A stretch of DNA of 64,000 nt from Methylumidiphilus sp963753955 (GTDB taxonomy: Bacteria; Pseudomonadota; Gammaproteobacteria; Methylococcales; Methylococcaceae), in the NCBI GenBank assembly GCA_963753955.1, contig CAVWEM010000006.1, forward strand, positions 106,814 to 170,813. Direction: 5' to 3'. Under the pieces are notes generated by a model. It had not been told where the DNA came from. It saw nothing but the letters and a program-made list of their open reading frames with translations, and searched no databases. The position numbers and the translations under genes are program-made. How positions within the stretch are numbered: position 1 is the stretch's first letter; each line of letters starts with the position of its first letter. Shown piece by piece: positions 10,338 through 19,960 of this stretch.

Positions 10338-12062
10338 TTAATTAAACGCTTCCGGGTAACGGGCCATGACCTTCTTCAGATTTTTGTGGTCGGGATCCCT
10401 GCGCAACGACTCCATCCATATTTTTTTCGCATCCTGCCGTTTGCCGGACTCCCATAGCACCTCGCCAAGATGGGCGCCCATTTCGGGATCTTTGATCTGC
10501 CCGTAAGCACGGCGCAGATAGTCCAAAGCGGCCGGGTAATCGCCCAAACGGTAGAGAACCCAGCCATAGCTGTCTAGAATCGCAGGATCGCCCGGCTTCA
10601 GTTCCAAGGCCCGCGCAATGTAGCGCTTGGCTTCGTCCAGGCGCTCCGAACGATCCGCCAGAGTGAAGCCCAAAGCATTGAGCGCGTTGGGATCGTCCGG
10701 GTTTTTTTTCAGCACCGTGCGCAAATCGGACTCCAACACATCCAGGCGATCCAATTGCTCGGCGACCAAGGCTCGGGTATACAGCAACTCCGTTTGACCG
10801 GGCATGTCCTCAAGCGCTTGGCTCAACAATTCAAAGGCACCGGCGTAATCCTTGTTTTTGGTCAGCAGTTCGCCTTCCAACAGATACAGGCGCAAAGCCT
10901 CCTGCGGGTAGCGCTTGCGGACATCGACCAGACGGTGCCTGGCCTCCGGTATCTGCCCCAAGTTGATCAAGGCAGTGATGGCATTCACCTGGGCATCGAA
11001 AACCGCCGGGCCGTCAGTGACCTTGTCGAACCATTGCACAGCGCTTTGCAAGCGGTTCTTGCGGGCCTCGATCAGCCCCAAGTAAAAGAAGGCCTGCATC
11101 CGGTGGCTTGGGGATTCGGCAAGACCCTCGAACAACTGCCGGGCCTTTGCCTCCTGCCCCAACTCCAATTGGGCCATGGCCAAGCCGAGTATGGCGTCCT
11201 CGTTGCGGGGATCCTTGGCCAAGATTCTTCCCAGCTCCCGCTCCGCCCCGCGCAAATCACCCACTTTGAGCAAAAATTGCGAGTAAATCAAACGCAGCCG
11301 CTCATTATTCGGGTCGGCTTGCAAAGCCTTCAACATGACTTCCCTTGCCTTTTGCGAATCGCCCATCCTGGACATCACCTGGGCCCGCAACAGACGCGCC
11401 CGGCTCCAGTCTGGATGCTGCGCCAACGCCTTCTCCGTTTCCGCCAAGGCCAGTTGGTACTCGCCCTTGTCGGCGGCCAACAAAGCGGCGGCAAAATGCA
11501 ACTCCGCCATGTGTGGGAAACGCTGGCCCAGGCGCCTGATGAGATTGATGCCATCCTCCTTGGGAACCTCCGTGCCGATCAGCTTGACCAAATCAATCAT
11601 CGTGTTTTCGACATCGACGCCAGGCATGCCCAACAACGCGGTCAACTGCTCCAAGGCATCGTCTGTGCGCCCCGATTTCAACTGCAACATGGCGGTGAGC
11701 CGCCGGGCCTCGATGCTACCCGGATCCCGCTGTTGCCATTGGGAGGCGGCATCCAGAGCCTTGTCGGTTTTCTTCAGGTACAGTGCGATCTGGGTGGTGC
11801 GTTGCAGTACGTTGACATCCTGGGTAAGCTTCGCGGCCTGCAAATAGTTATCCAGGGCAACTTCGAACTGGCCGCGTTGGCCGGCCAGTTCTGCGGCCAA
11901 AATAAAGTAAACTGCATCGTCGCCGGGCTGCGGTGCCGTACCCCCCACACGAAGAACCTCATCGGAAATCACGCTCCCTTGGGAATGGCCGGAATTCATA
12001 CCTGCGCACCCCGAAACCAGGAGGCCAACCGCACACGCCAAACAAATCACACGTTTCGACAC
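10338..12062 (-). CDS. Tetratricopeptide-repeat lipoprotein (PA4667-like)
   Basis: A 574-residue protein with a lipoprotein signal (MSKRVICLACAVGLLVSGC; lipobox VSGC, Cys19) followed by repeated TPR helices across nearly the whole length, for example AAELAGQRGQFEVALDNYLQ, LLAADKGEYQLALAETEKAL and LDSYGWVLYRLGDYPAALDY. It is probably tethered to the inner face of the outer membrane as a scaffold. The gene between lolB and hemA in pseudomonads and relatives is of this type; its exact role is not known to me. It ends 19 nt before lolB and may head that operon; hemA is divergent across a 177-nt gap. Confidence 0.85.
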   Translation of the reverse strand: MSKRVICLACAVGLLVSGCAGMNSGHSQGSVISDEVLRVGGTAPQPGDDAVYFILAAELAGQRGQFEVALDNYLQAAKLTQDVNVLQRTTQIALYLKKTDKALDAASQWQQRDPGSIEARRLTAMLQLKSGRTDDALEQLTALLGMPGVDVENTMIDLVKLIGTEVPKEDGINLIRRLGQRFPHMAELHFAAALLAADKGEYQLALAETEKALAQHPDWSRARLLRAQVMSRMGDSQKAREVMLKALQADPNNERLRLIYSQFLLKVGDLRGAERELGRILAKDPRNEDAILGLAMAQLELGQEAKARQLFEGLAESPSHRMQAFFYLGLIEARKNRLQSAVQWFDKVTDGPAVFDAQVNAITALINLGQIPEARHRLVDVRKRYPQEALRLYLLEGELLTKNKDYAGAFELLSQALEDMPGQTELLYTRALVAEQLDRLDVLESDLRTVLKKNPDDPNALNALGFTLADRSERLDEAKRYIARALELKPGDPAILDSYGWVLYRLGDYPAALDYLRRAYGQIKDPEMGAHLGEVLWESGKRQDAKKIWMESLRRDPDHKNLKKVMARYPEAFN

Positions 12063-12239
12063 AAAATCAAGTCCCTAGGATCACAGCGGGTTAATGACAG
12101 AGCTTTTTTTGGATGCATTACGCCGGAATTTTACGCCTTCCTCCGCTTGCGGCAATAGCCGCGCACCGGAAGTGTTTGGCCTGAAGGGCTTTTTTTCTTA
12201 AAATTGACGCCATTGGAACATACGCAACTAGATGAGTCG

Positions 12240-13500
12240 ATGACCATTTTGACCTTGGGACTAAATCACAACAGCGCGCCGGTCTCGATCAGGGAGCGGC
12301 TGGCCTTCCCGGCGGAACGCCTGGGGACGGCTCTGGGCGAATTGGTCCGGCTCCCCGAGGTCCAGGAGGCGGCGATCCTCTCTACCTGCAACCGCACCGA
12401 AGTTTACTGTGGCGCGGCAAGCGCCAACCTGGAGAAGATCATCGACTGGATCGCCCATGAACATCGTTTGCGACGGGAAGAATTCCACCCCTATCTTTAC
12501 GCGCACACCGACGCGGGCACCATCCGCCACATGTTCCGCGTCGCCTGCGGCTTGGATTCCATGATCCTGGGCGAGCCGCAAATCCTCGGCCAGATGAAGA
12601 CCGCCTACCAGGCTGCCGCCGAAGCCGGCACCTTGGGCAAGACCCTAAGCAAACTGTTCCACCACACCTTCAATGCCGCGAAGAAAGTCCGCACCGACAC
12701 GGCCATCGGCTCCAGCCCTGTTTCCGTGGCCTTCGCAGCCGTGCGCCTGGCCCAGCGCATCTTCGACAACCTCAAAGACCAGACCGCCATCCTCATCGGC
12801 GCGGGCGAGACCATCGAACTGACCGCCCGCCATCTGTACGAACAAGGCATCGGCGAGATCATCATCGCCAACCGCACCTTCGAGCGCGCCCACGCCTTGG
12901 CCGCGCAATTCAACGGCTTCGCCATCGCCCTCGCGGAATTGCCACAACACTTGCCAAGGCCGACATCGTCGTCTCCTCCACCGCAAGCCAGTTGCCGATC
13001 CTGGGCAAGGGCAGCGTGGAAAGCGCGCTCAAAGCCCGCAAGCACCGGCCCATGTTCATGGTCGACCTCGCCGTCCCCCGCGACATCGAACCGGAGGTTG
13101 GGCAATTAAGCGACGTATACCTCTACACCGTGGACGACCTGCGCAACACCATTGAAGAAGGCATGAGGTCGCGCCAGGAAGCCGCCAAGCAGGCCGAGGA
13201 AATCATCGACACCGAAGTCGACCACTTCCTCGCCTGGATGCGGGCGCAAGGCGCGACGGACACACTGCTCGACTTCCGCGCCCATGCCGAACGGCTACGC
13301 GACGAAGCTTTAAACAATGCTCTTCGGGCTCTGAAAAACGGCAAGCCGCCGGAGGACGCCTTGCAATCTATTGGCCAACGCCCTGACCAACAAACTCATC
13401 CACATCCCCAGCACCCAGACTCAAGCAGGCGGGTGCCGACGAGCGCCACGACCTGATCAGTGCCGCACGGGAACTCTTCCAACTCAAGGAAACCCAGTAA
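12240..13500 (+). CDS. hemA: Glutamyl-tRNA reductase (three frameshifts)
   Basis: HemA reduces glutamyl-tRNA to glutamate-1-semialdehyde, the first step of C5 heme synthesis. The start is the ATG at 12240 (MTILTLGLNHNSAPVSIRER). Seen are LSTCNRTEVYC with the catalytic Cys, CGLDSMILGEPQILGQMK, and the Rossmann segment AILIGAGETIELTARHLYEQ. A base is lost near 12953 (GG run) and extra bases occur near 13372 and 13424. Through these the protein continues PILGKGSVESALKARKHRPM, FMVDLAVPRDIEPEVGQLSD, LANALTNKLIHIPSTQ and ADERHDLISAARELFQLKET. The length then matches the usual 418 or so residues. prfA follows after 3 nt. Confidence 0.94.
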
Positions 13501-13503
13501 CGC

Positions 13504-14589
13504 GTGAAAGCCTCCATCCAACACAAGCTCGACCACCTGTCCCAGCGTTTCGAGGAAATCACCGCCCTCCTCGCCGAACCGGAAATCCAAAACGACCAGA
13601 ACCGTTTTCGCGCCCTCAGCCGCGAATACGCCCAACTCGAGCCGCTCATCGCCTGTTTCCGCGACTACCAAGCCGCGCAGGCGGAAATCGCGTACGCCGA
13701 CATCCTGGCCCAGGATGAAGACCCGGAAGTCCGCGCCATGGGCAAGGAGGAACAACTCGCCGCCAGCGATAAAGCCGAGCGGCTGACGCAAGAACTGCAA
13801 GTCCTGCTGCTGCCCAAAGATCCCAACGACGAACGCAATATCTACCTGGAAATCCGCGCCGGCACCGGCGGGGCCGAAGCGGCGCTGTTTGCCGGCGACC
13901 TCTACCGCATGTACACCCGCTATGCCGAAATCAAAGGCTGGAAGCCGGAAATCATCAGCGAGAGCGAGGGCGAATTGGGGGGCTACAAAGAAGTCGTCGT
14001 CCGCATCAGCGGCCAGGATGTGTACTCACAACTGAAATTCGAGGCCGGAACCCACCGTGTGCAGCGCATCCCCGCCACCGAGGCGCAAGGCCGCATCCAC
14101 ACCTCCGCCTGCACCGTCGCCGTGCTGCCGGAAGTGGATGAGATCGACGACGTGGACATCAACCCGGCGGATTTGCGCGTGGACACCTACCGCGCCTCCG
14201 GGGCCGGCGGCCAGCACGTCAACCGCACCGAATCCGCCATTCGCATCGTGCATATCCCGACCAATACGGTGGTGGAGTGCCAGGACGAGCGCTCGCAGCA
14301 CAAGAACCGCGCCCGCGCCATGTCGCTGCTGAAATCGCGCATCCTCTCCGCGCAGCAGGAAAAGCGCAGCTCCGAAATCGCCGCCAACCGCAAGCTGCAA
14401 GTCGGCTCCGGCGACCGCTCCGAGCGCATCCGCACCTACAACTTCCCCCAAGGCCGCCTCACCGACCACCGCATCAACCTGACCTTGTACCGGCTGGATT
14501 CCATTATGGAAGGGGATCTGGATCCGGTCGTCGAGCCGTTAATCCATGAGCATCAGGCGGATTTGTTGGCGCAATTGGGGGAGGAGTAA
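13504..14589 (+). CDS. prfA: Peptide chain release factor 1
   Basis: RF1 reads UAA and UAG. The 361-residue product uses a GTG start at 13504, three bases after hemA. It has the PxT-type decoding segment in YRASGAGGQHVNRTESAIRI, which also includes the GGQ peptidyl-hydrolysis motif, and the flanking VECQDERSQHKNRARAMSLL and ERIRTYNFPQGRLTDHRINL. hemA-prfA is a conserved operon; the prmC methyltransferase that usually follows is not present here. Confidence 0.97.
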   Translation: MKASIQHKLDHLSQRFEEITALLAEPEIQNDQNRFRALSREYAQLEPLIACFRDYQAAQAEIAYADILAQDEDPEVRAMGKEEQLAASDKAERLTQELQVLLLPKDPNDERNIYLEIRAGTGGAEAALFAGDLYRMYTRYAEIKGWKPEIISESEGELGGYKEVVVRISGQDVYSQLKFEAGTHRVQRIPATEAQGRIHTSACTVAVLPEVDEIDDVDINPADLRVDTYRASGAGGQHVNRTESAIRIVHIPTNTVVECQDERSQHKNRARAMSLLKSRILSAQQEKRSSEIAANRKLQVGSGDRSERIRTYNFPQGRLTDHRINLTLYRLDSIMEGDLDPVVEPLIHEHQADLLAQLGEE

Positions 14590-14691
14590 ATATTAATGAT
14601 GCGACGACCGATAGAGATCGTGAAGCCCGCCACAGTTGCAGCCATCGGCGCGGGGATTTATTTTAAATATACCATGTAGGGGTACTTCTCT

Positions 14692-16209
14692 TTGTCCATC
14701 CCATTCTTTTCTTTCGATTCGACTCGTGCTCAGATCCACTATTTGCTAAAACTGGCAACACGTGCCGGTGGCGGGGTCAGGCCGGTGACTTTCATCGCTT
14801 GGTTCCTGCTTCTTGTCTGCACACTTCTCGCTCTGATTCGGCCTAATTTTTCGTATGATACTTGGTGGTATCATCTACCGTTCAGCAGCTTTTTATGGGA
14901 TATAGGCGGCGGTGCGCAAAGTTTTCACATCGACCGCTTGTCGTACCAACGCTGGCTGGGCTTTCCAAAAGCGTGGGAGTGGATAGATGGCCTCATTTGG
15001 GCGGTTACCGGAACCCTTTACTCCATCATCGTCCCACAGCTTATGCTTTGCGCGGCTTATTTTGCCTATGTCAGCCGCGCCCACCGCATTCCGATGGCCT
15101 GGATCTTCCTTGCCTTCTTCGCGTCGCCGATGCTGTTTATCCATTTCCAATCGGTCCATATGGATCTTCCAGCGGCAATTTGCGTTTCCCTAGGCTTCTT
15201 CCTGCTGCTTGATCTGATCGCAGATGTACGGGCTCCTGAACGGACGGTTTCGTGGACTCGAGCTATGGCTGCCATTGCCATTCTTGGGCTTGCGGGCAAC
15301 ATCAAATATCAGTCATTTCTTAGCTGCCTTTGCGTCTCTATCATCGTCTTGGTGCCATGTCTTGCGATTCGTGATATCCCGGCCCGGTGCCGCGCGATAT
15401 TGATCGCTGTGTTGCTAATCGCCAATGTCCTGGCGGGTACCACGGTCATATCAAACTTCGCCCGCTACGGTAACCCCTTCTATCCATTACAAGTCAAAGT
15501 GTTAGGCACAACCTTGTTCGATGGCCCAGAAAGCACTGATATGGGCGCAGACTATCCTGCATACCTTTTGGCAGGCTCCCGCGAAGTCACTTTGCCAGGG
15601 CCGATCAACTTCATGCTTTCTGCGACCGAACTCGATTGGAACATGCGTGGCGTCGCGCCTTGGTATAATATTAACGGCTTAACGGGCCAGAACCCCAGGC
15701 GCGGCCAACCGAGCCGGACGGGAGGTTGGGGGGGAATATTCGTTCTTCTGAACGTTTGCCTGCTTGCGGCGCAGGCCTTCCATTTGCGCCGTGAAACAGA
15801 CCCACAGCAGCGCCTGCTTGTCATCAGCACACTGCTGCTGATTGTTGCCACCTCATGCCTACCTAGAGCGCACGAACTGCGCTACTGGCTTTACGTTCCA
15901 CTGGTGCTAATCCCGGTTAACTTGCGTTATCTCCGTACCCAGGCCAGTATTATCGTACCGAATATGCTCGTCCTATTAATGGCTTATGGAGTGGTTCAAA
16001 CCTATCTGTCGCCAAAATCTGATCTGCTCACGCCGCGTACGCTATCCATGGCCGCCTTACGGGCGGAAATCCCCCCAGCGATTACGCAAGCCTTGCGCGA
16101 GACTGGCCGCTACTGCGCCGGCCCCCATGAGCAGCTTCTCTTCCGCTACAGCCAGGCCACTACCGGTGTTCCTAGCCTGCTGTCCCTCATCGCAGAAGAT
16201 TGCCAGTGA
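14692..16209 (+). CDS. Multi-pass membrane protein, probable GT-C-type glycosyltransferase
   Basis: A 505-residue protein with about ten hydrophobic segments, for example FIAWFLLLVCTLLALI, IIVPQLMLCAAYFAYV, MAWIFLAFFASPMLFI and NMLVLLMAYGVVQTYL. After the first helix comes SYDTWWYHLPFSSFLW. An Asp in the first periplasmic loop near residue 56 followed by a YHLPF-like segment is what GT-C lipid-linked sugar transferases show, but no specific family can be named. The TTG at 14692 is a tentative start, with AGGGG ten bases upstream. It follows prfA by about 100 nt in the place of prmC and ends before a bidirectional terminator. A polysaccharide or glycolipid role is inference. Confidence 0.55.
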   Translation: MSIPFFSFDSTRAQIHYLLKLATRAGGGVRPVTFIAWFLLLVCTLLALIRPNFSYDTWWYHLPFSSFLWDIGGGAQSFHIDRLSYQRWLGFPKAWEWIDGLIWAVTGTLYSIIVPQLMLCAAYFAYVSRAHRIPMAWIFLAFFASPMLFIHFQSVHMDLPAAICVSLGFFLLLDLIADVRAPERTVSWTRAMAAIAILGLAGNIKYQSFLSCLCVSIIVLVPCLAIRDIPARCRAILIAVLLIANVLAGTTVISNFARYGNPFYPLQVKVLGTTLFDGPESTDMGADYPAYLLAGSREVTLPGPINFMLSATELDWNMRGVAPWYNINGLTGQNPRRGQPSRTGGWGGIFVLLNVCLLAAQAFHLRRETDPQQRLLVISTLLLIVATSCLPRAHELRYWLYVPLVLIPVNLRYLRTQASIIVPNMLVLLMAYGVVQTYLSPKSDLLTPRTLSMAALRAEIPPAITQALRETGRYCAGPHEQLLFRYSQATTGVPSLLSLIAEDCQ

Positions 16210-16233
16210 GAACCGATATCTATAAACAAACAC

Positions 16234-16262
16234 AAAAAAACCGGCCTAAGCCGGGTTTTTTT
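16234..16262. terminator. Bidirectional rho-independent terminator
   Basis: A7 - CCGGC - CTAA - GCCGG - GTTTTTTT forms a short GC stem with A-run and T-run on the two sides, so it can end transcription of the membrane glycosyltransferase gene (+) and of the tRNA-Glu side (-). Confidence 0.8.
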
Positions 16263-16330
16263 AGCTGGATTCTTCAAAAAGCCTCGCTTAAGGAGTTTCA
16301 CGCGCTTTCCAAAAATCTTCGCTCGATAGA

Positions 16331-16406
16331 TGGCGTCCCCAGGGGGATTCGAACCCCCGTCGCCGCCGTGAAAGGGCGGTGTCCTGGGCCTCTAGACGAT
16401 GGGGAC
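16331..16406 (-). tRNA. tRNA-Glu (TTC)
   Basis: A 76-nt cloverleaf nearly identical to E. coli tRNA-Glu: 5' GTCCCCATCGTCTAGAGGCC, anticodon loop CTTTCAC (anticodon TTC), T-loop TTCGAAT and encoded CCA. It lies just downstream of gltX, whose product charges it, on the same strand. Confidence 0.97.
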
Positions 16407-16422
16407 TAGGGGTTTAAGTTAT

Positions 16423-16498
<76 letters not shown>

Positions 16499-16542
16499 AA
16501 GCAACTTTAGCCATGCATTATAGGGATTTCCACCCTGTCCGT

Positions 16543-17958
16543 CTAGTCTTTTTTGCCGGATTTTTCCTTGGCGAATGCCACCGCCCGCATGATCCGCTGC
16601 AAAGTCTTGTCCTTTCCCAACAAGCTTAACGTGACATCAATCGGCGGGGAAACCGTGGTTCCGGACACGGCGACACGCAAAGGCTGGGCCACCGCGCCCA
16701 TTTTCACTTGGAGCCCCTGCGCCAGTTGTTCGATGGCGGAATGGATGGCTTCCTTGCCCCAGACCGTCAGGGCGGACAGGCTATCGTGCACGTCTTCCAG
16801 CAGCAAGGCACTGTCGGCGGTCAGGTGCTTCTGCGCGGCCTTCCCGTCGTAAGCGTGGAAATCCCGGTAAAAATAAACGCTGCTTTCCGCCATTTCCACC
16901 AAGGTCTTGTTGCGTTCGCGCTGGGCTTTCACCACCTCGACCGGATCAGGCCCGTCAGTGGGGTCGATGCCCAGGATGCCTAAATGCCAGCGCAAATGAT
17001 GCGCGACATGCAGCGGGTCGGAGTGCTTCAGATAATGATGGTTCAACCACAACAGTTTGTCGGGGTTGAACGAGGACGCCGACACATTGATGTCTTCCAG
17101 CGCAAACAGCGCGATCATCTCGTCGATGGAGAAGATTTCCTGGTCGCCGTGGGACCAACTCAGGCGCACCAGATAATTCAACAAGGCTTCCGGCAAATAA
17201 CCCTCGTCGCGATACTGCATCACGCTCACCGCGCCATGGCGCTTGGACAGCCGCGCACCGTCCGGGCCGAGGATCATCGGCACATGCGCATAAACCGGCA
17301 GATCCGCACCCAAGGCTTTCAGGATATTCATCTGCCGAGGCGTGTTGTTCAGATGGTCGTCGCCCCGGATGACATGGGTCACGCGCATGTCCAGATCGTC
17401 CACCACCACCGACAGATTGTAAGTCGGCGAGCCGTCGGAGCGGGCGATGATCAGGTCGTCCAACTCGCTGTTCTTCACTACCACCCTGCCCTTCACCTGG
17501 TCGTCGATAACCACTTCACCGTCGTCAGGGTTGCGGAAGCGGATCACCGGCGACACCCCTTCCCGTGGCTCGCTGCGATGGCGGCAACGGCCGTCATAGC
17601 GCGGCTTCTCCTTGTCCGCCATCTGCCGGGCCCGCAGCACGTCCAATTCCTCCCTGGAGCAATAGCAATGATAGGCATGGCCGGTATCCAGCAATTGCTG
17701 GATGACCTCCTTATAACGGTCGAAGCGCTTGGTCTGGTAGAACGGCCCTTCCTCGTATTCCAGCCCCAGCCAAGTCATGCCTTCAAGGATGGCGTTGACC
17801 GACTCGACGGTGGAGCGCTCCAAGTCGGTGTCCTCGATCCGAAGGATGAACGTCCCGCCATGCTTGCGGGCGTACAGCCAGGAAAAGAGCGCCGTGCGCG
17901 CTCCGCCGATGTGGAGGTAGCCCGTGGGGCTGGGTGCGAATCGTGTGCGTATGCTCAT
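16543..17958 (-). CDS. gltX: Glutamyl-tRNA synthetase
   Basis: GltX charges tRNA-Glu, which feeds both translation and, through HemA, tetrapyrrole synthesis. The 471-residue product has the HIGH-type motif RFAPSPTGYLHIGGARTALF, the zinc-region CYCSREELDVLRA, VIRGDDHLNNTPRQMNILKA and the KMSKS-type loop ARLSKRHGAVSV. The ATG at 17958 is taken; a TTG one codon upstream is in frame. Two tRNA genes, including its own substrate, follow on the same strand. Confidence 0.96.
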   Translation of the reverse strand: MSIRTRFAPSPTGYLHIGGARTALFSWLYARKHGGTFILRIEDTDLERSTVESVNAILEGMTWLGLEYEEGPFYQTKRFDRYKEVIQQLLDTGHAYHCYCSREELDVLRARQMADKEKPRYDGRCRHRSEPREGVSPVIRFRNPDDGEVVIDDQVKGRVVVKNSELDDLIIARSDGSPTYNLSVVVDDLDMRVTHVIRGDDHLNNTPRQMNILKALGADLPVYAHVPMILGPDGARLSKRHGAVSVMQYRDEGYLPEALLNYLVRLSWSHGDQEIFSIDEMIALFALEDINVSASSFNPDKLLWLNHHYLKHSDPLHVAHHLRWHLGILGIDPTDGPDPVEVVKAQRERNKTLVEMAESSVYFYRDFHAYDGKAAQKHLTADSALLLEDVHDSLSALTVWGKEAIHSAIEQLAQGLQVKMGAVAQPLRVAVSGTTVSPPIDVTLSLLGKDKTLQRIMRAVAFAKEKSGKKD

Positions 17959-18145
17959 CAAACTGTTCCGGGTGAATGTCCGCCCTTGGAGACGGAGGAT
18001 TCAAAAAAAGTGAAAGGCGCGATTGAGCCTTACGAAGAGGCTCAATGATAACAAATTGGGCGCTGGCAATAAAAAAGGCGCTATGGCCCCGGCGAACGCG
18101 CGATCAACTCTGTTCAGGGATGAAAATCAGACTAGAAGGGGGTCT

Positions 18146-18267
18146 CTTACGATTTGGAATAAAAATCGTAAGTCCAAGCTTGCATGGCGCGTACCGAATC
18201 GACAGTGTTTCCGCGTCTCGGAAACGCCAGGCTTCAGCAATCAGCAGTATTTGCCCTATGCTGAAGC
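18146..18267 (-). repeat. Cluster of three small inverted repeats 3' of the IS110-type transposase
   Basis: Three hairpins occur within 122 nt: CTTACGATTT/AAATCGTAAG (18146-18172), GTTTCCG/CGGAAAC (18207-18225) and GCTTCAGCA/TGCTGAAGC (18231-18267, the last arm inside the transposase 3' end). The stretch 17959-18255 has no other gene. It may be the right end of the IS110-type element. Whether it encodes an RNA is not shown. Confidence 0.45.
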
Positions 18268-19141
18268 CGTTGACATCATTCCTGTGGCTGCATCGCGCAT
18301 TTTGGCATTCAGAATGACCAGAAGCTTGCGGGCGACGGCAATCATGGCCTGCATGGGCTTTTTGCCGTTCTGACGCAACCGATCATAGAAAGCTTTCAGC
18401 TCACTGTTGTATCGGCTGGCAGATAGGGCCGCCATGTAGAGGGCATCCCGAATCTCGACCCGTCCGGCCCGTGTGCGGCGGTAACCTTTTCTCTTGCCGC
18501 TGTCGCGGGGAAATGGGGCCAGTCCGGCCATTGATGCGGCCTGTTTGCCATTGAGCGTTCCGAGCTCGGGCATGGCTGCCAGTAGCCGAACCGCGGTAAC
18601 GACACCGACGCCCTTTACGGTAGTCAGAACTTCAAGCTTCGCCATCAGGGCGGATGACTGTTCCAGAACCGTCTTGATGGTGGCCTCCGCACGGGCGATT
18701 TCTTGGTCGAGGCAGGCAATGATCGCTTCAAAGCTCGAACGCAAGTCGGCGTTGTCGGGTGATTGAAGCCGGTTGCTTTCCTGTGTGCGCTGTTTAACCA
18801 GATCGTCCCGTCGCCGATTCCATTGCCTGAGCGGCTTAATCTCCTCCGGCTCTGGCAGATGGAAAGGTTGAAGCCATTCCTGGTTGATTGCGGCGTAGTC
18901 GGCCAGGGCTTTCGCATCAATGACATCCGTCTTGGCGTAAATGCCAACGCTCTCCATGAAAGCTCGAACACGGCGTGCCGAAGCCCAATAGACAGTGCTG
19001 GCCGAGCCGCCAATGCTTGCGTGATGATTTCCATCTCGTGGCCGCCGGTCGCTTCGAGCACAAGGATGGTGTCAGGATGCTGGTCAAGAAACGCACCAAT
19101 TGACGCCGGTTTATTGCCCACGGCCAGAACGGTTTGAGGGA
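18256..19141 (-). pseudogene. IS110-family transposase, 5'-truncated and frameshifted
   Basis: The C-terminal two thirds are in one frame: VGIYAKTDVIDAKALADYAA (the Asp-containing DEDD segment), a coiled middle, and the Tnp20 domain TTVKGVGVVTAVRLLAAMPE, KGYRRTRAGRVEIRDALYMA with ALSASRYN carrying the conserved Ser. The N-terminal piece TILVLEATGGHEMEI lies in another frame, with the shift near 19005. The first 40 or so residues, including the first catalytic Asp, are missing because an IS1-type element begins at 19142. It is therefore a dead copy. The 3' flank holds several hairpins. Confidence 0.85.
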
Positions 19142-19210
19142 GGTGGGTTTAATTGATTTATTAAGTATGGTAGAGCATAAAATTTTCAAGCCTCTCAGGC
19201 AACCATTCCA

Positions 19211-19486
19211 ATGGCGTATCAAATTGTTTTGTGCAAGTATTGCAACAGTTCCGAGGTTGTCCGTTACGGCACCCAAAGCGGTCGTTCCCGGTTTCGCTGC
19301 AAGGAGTGCGGGCGAATATTCAAGACCGACTGCGTGTACCGGGCCTACGAGCCTGGCGTCAAAGACCAGATTGTGGACATTGCCATGAACGGCGGCGGCA
19401 TCCGGGATACTTCGCGCATTCTGGGTATCGGCAAACACACCTTCATTTCCACGCTAAAAAAAGCTCCGCTGAAGTGGTCGCCGTGA
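19211..19486 (+). CDS. IS1-type InsA (zinc-finger/HTH regulator)
   Basis: The 91-residue InsA-like protein has a zinc finger (CKYCNSSEVVRYG ... FRCKECGRIFK) and the helix-turn-helix region QIVDIAMNGGGIRDTSRILG. In IS1 InsA binds the ends and represses transposition, and it forms the transposase as the InsAB' fusion. A run of seven A at 19456-19462 in register A_AAA_AAA near its end is a classical -1 slippery site; slippage there joins it to InsB. Confidence 0.9.
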   Translation: MAYQIVLCKYCNSSEVVRYGTQSGRSRFRCKECGRIFKTDCVYRAYEPGVKDQIVDIAMNGGGIRDTSRILGIGKHTFISTLKKAPLKWSP

Positions 19487-19941
19487 ACCCTTACATCGGT
19501 ACGCGTGAGATCGCCGTCGAAATCAGGCATCCCCTTGATTCTCCAATGGATGTTCAGGCAGACGAGCCATGGAGCTACGTCGGCGACAAAAAGAACCAAC
19601 GCTGGCTCCGGTATGCCATCGATGCCGTGACAGGCTGTGTCCTGTCGTTCGTTTTCGGGCGGCGCCAAGATGCGGTGTGCGAGCAATTGATCTCAAATTT
19701 GAAGGCATTCAATATCCGGACCTATTACACAGACGATTGGGGCAGCTATTCCGCACTCATCCCTAAAGACAAGCACGTCATTGGCAAGCAGCATGCTCAA
19801 AAAATAGAAAACAAAAACCTTTTGTTGCGAACCCGGATCAAGCGATTGACGCGCAAAACGATCTGCTTTTCAAAATTGGAAGCACTTCACGACACGGTGA
19901 TAGGGTTGTTTATAAATAGATACTGCTTTCAATCTCAATAA
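19456..19941 (+). CDS. IS1-type InsB, made as InsAB' by -1 frameshift
   Basis: This is the catalytic part read in the -1 frame after the A7 slippery site: VNPYIGTREIAVEIRHPLDS, the first Asp in VQADEPWSYVGDKKNQRW, the second in YYTDDWGSY, the Glu in FSKLEALHDTVIGLFINRY. These match the IS1 DDE triad context (TDGW, ELHDKVIG in IS1). No start codon is needed if it is made by frameshifting. The copy looks intact and could be active. Confidence 0.88.
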   Translation, partial: KKSSAEVVAVNPYIGTREIAVEIRHPLDSPMDVQADEPWSYVGDKKNQRWLRYAIDAVTGCVLSFVFGRRQDAVCEQLISNLKAFNIRTYYTDDWGSYSALIPKDKHVIGKQHAQKIENKNLLLRTRIKRLTRKTICFSKLEALHDTVIGLFINRYCFQSQ

Positions 19942-19960
19942 ATCAATTAAACCCACCACC

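Larger units (their letters stand above)
19142..19957 (+). mobile_element. IS1-family insertion sequence, complete copy
   Basis: The 816-bp element is bounded by inverted ends GGTGGGTTTAATTGATTTATT and its complement (AATAAATCAATTAAACCCACC ends at 19957). It encodes InsA and, in the -1 frame, InsB. No direct target repeat is seen at its ends: the left flank is IS110 sequence and the right flank is ACC followed by the truncated inverted second copy. Confidence 0.9.

Noticed and set aside
10755..12158. Long plus-strand open frame of 467 codons
   Set aside because: It is the antisense shadow of the TPR lipoprotein gene, which has a signal peptide and clear repeats in the other strand.
12063..12239. 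hemA promoter TTGACG near 12205
   Set aside because: A -35-like hexamer is present, but no convincing -10 at 16-18 nt spacing, so not annotated.
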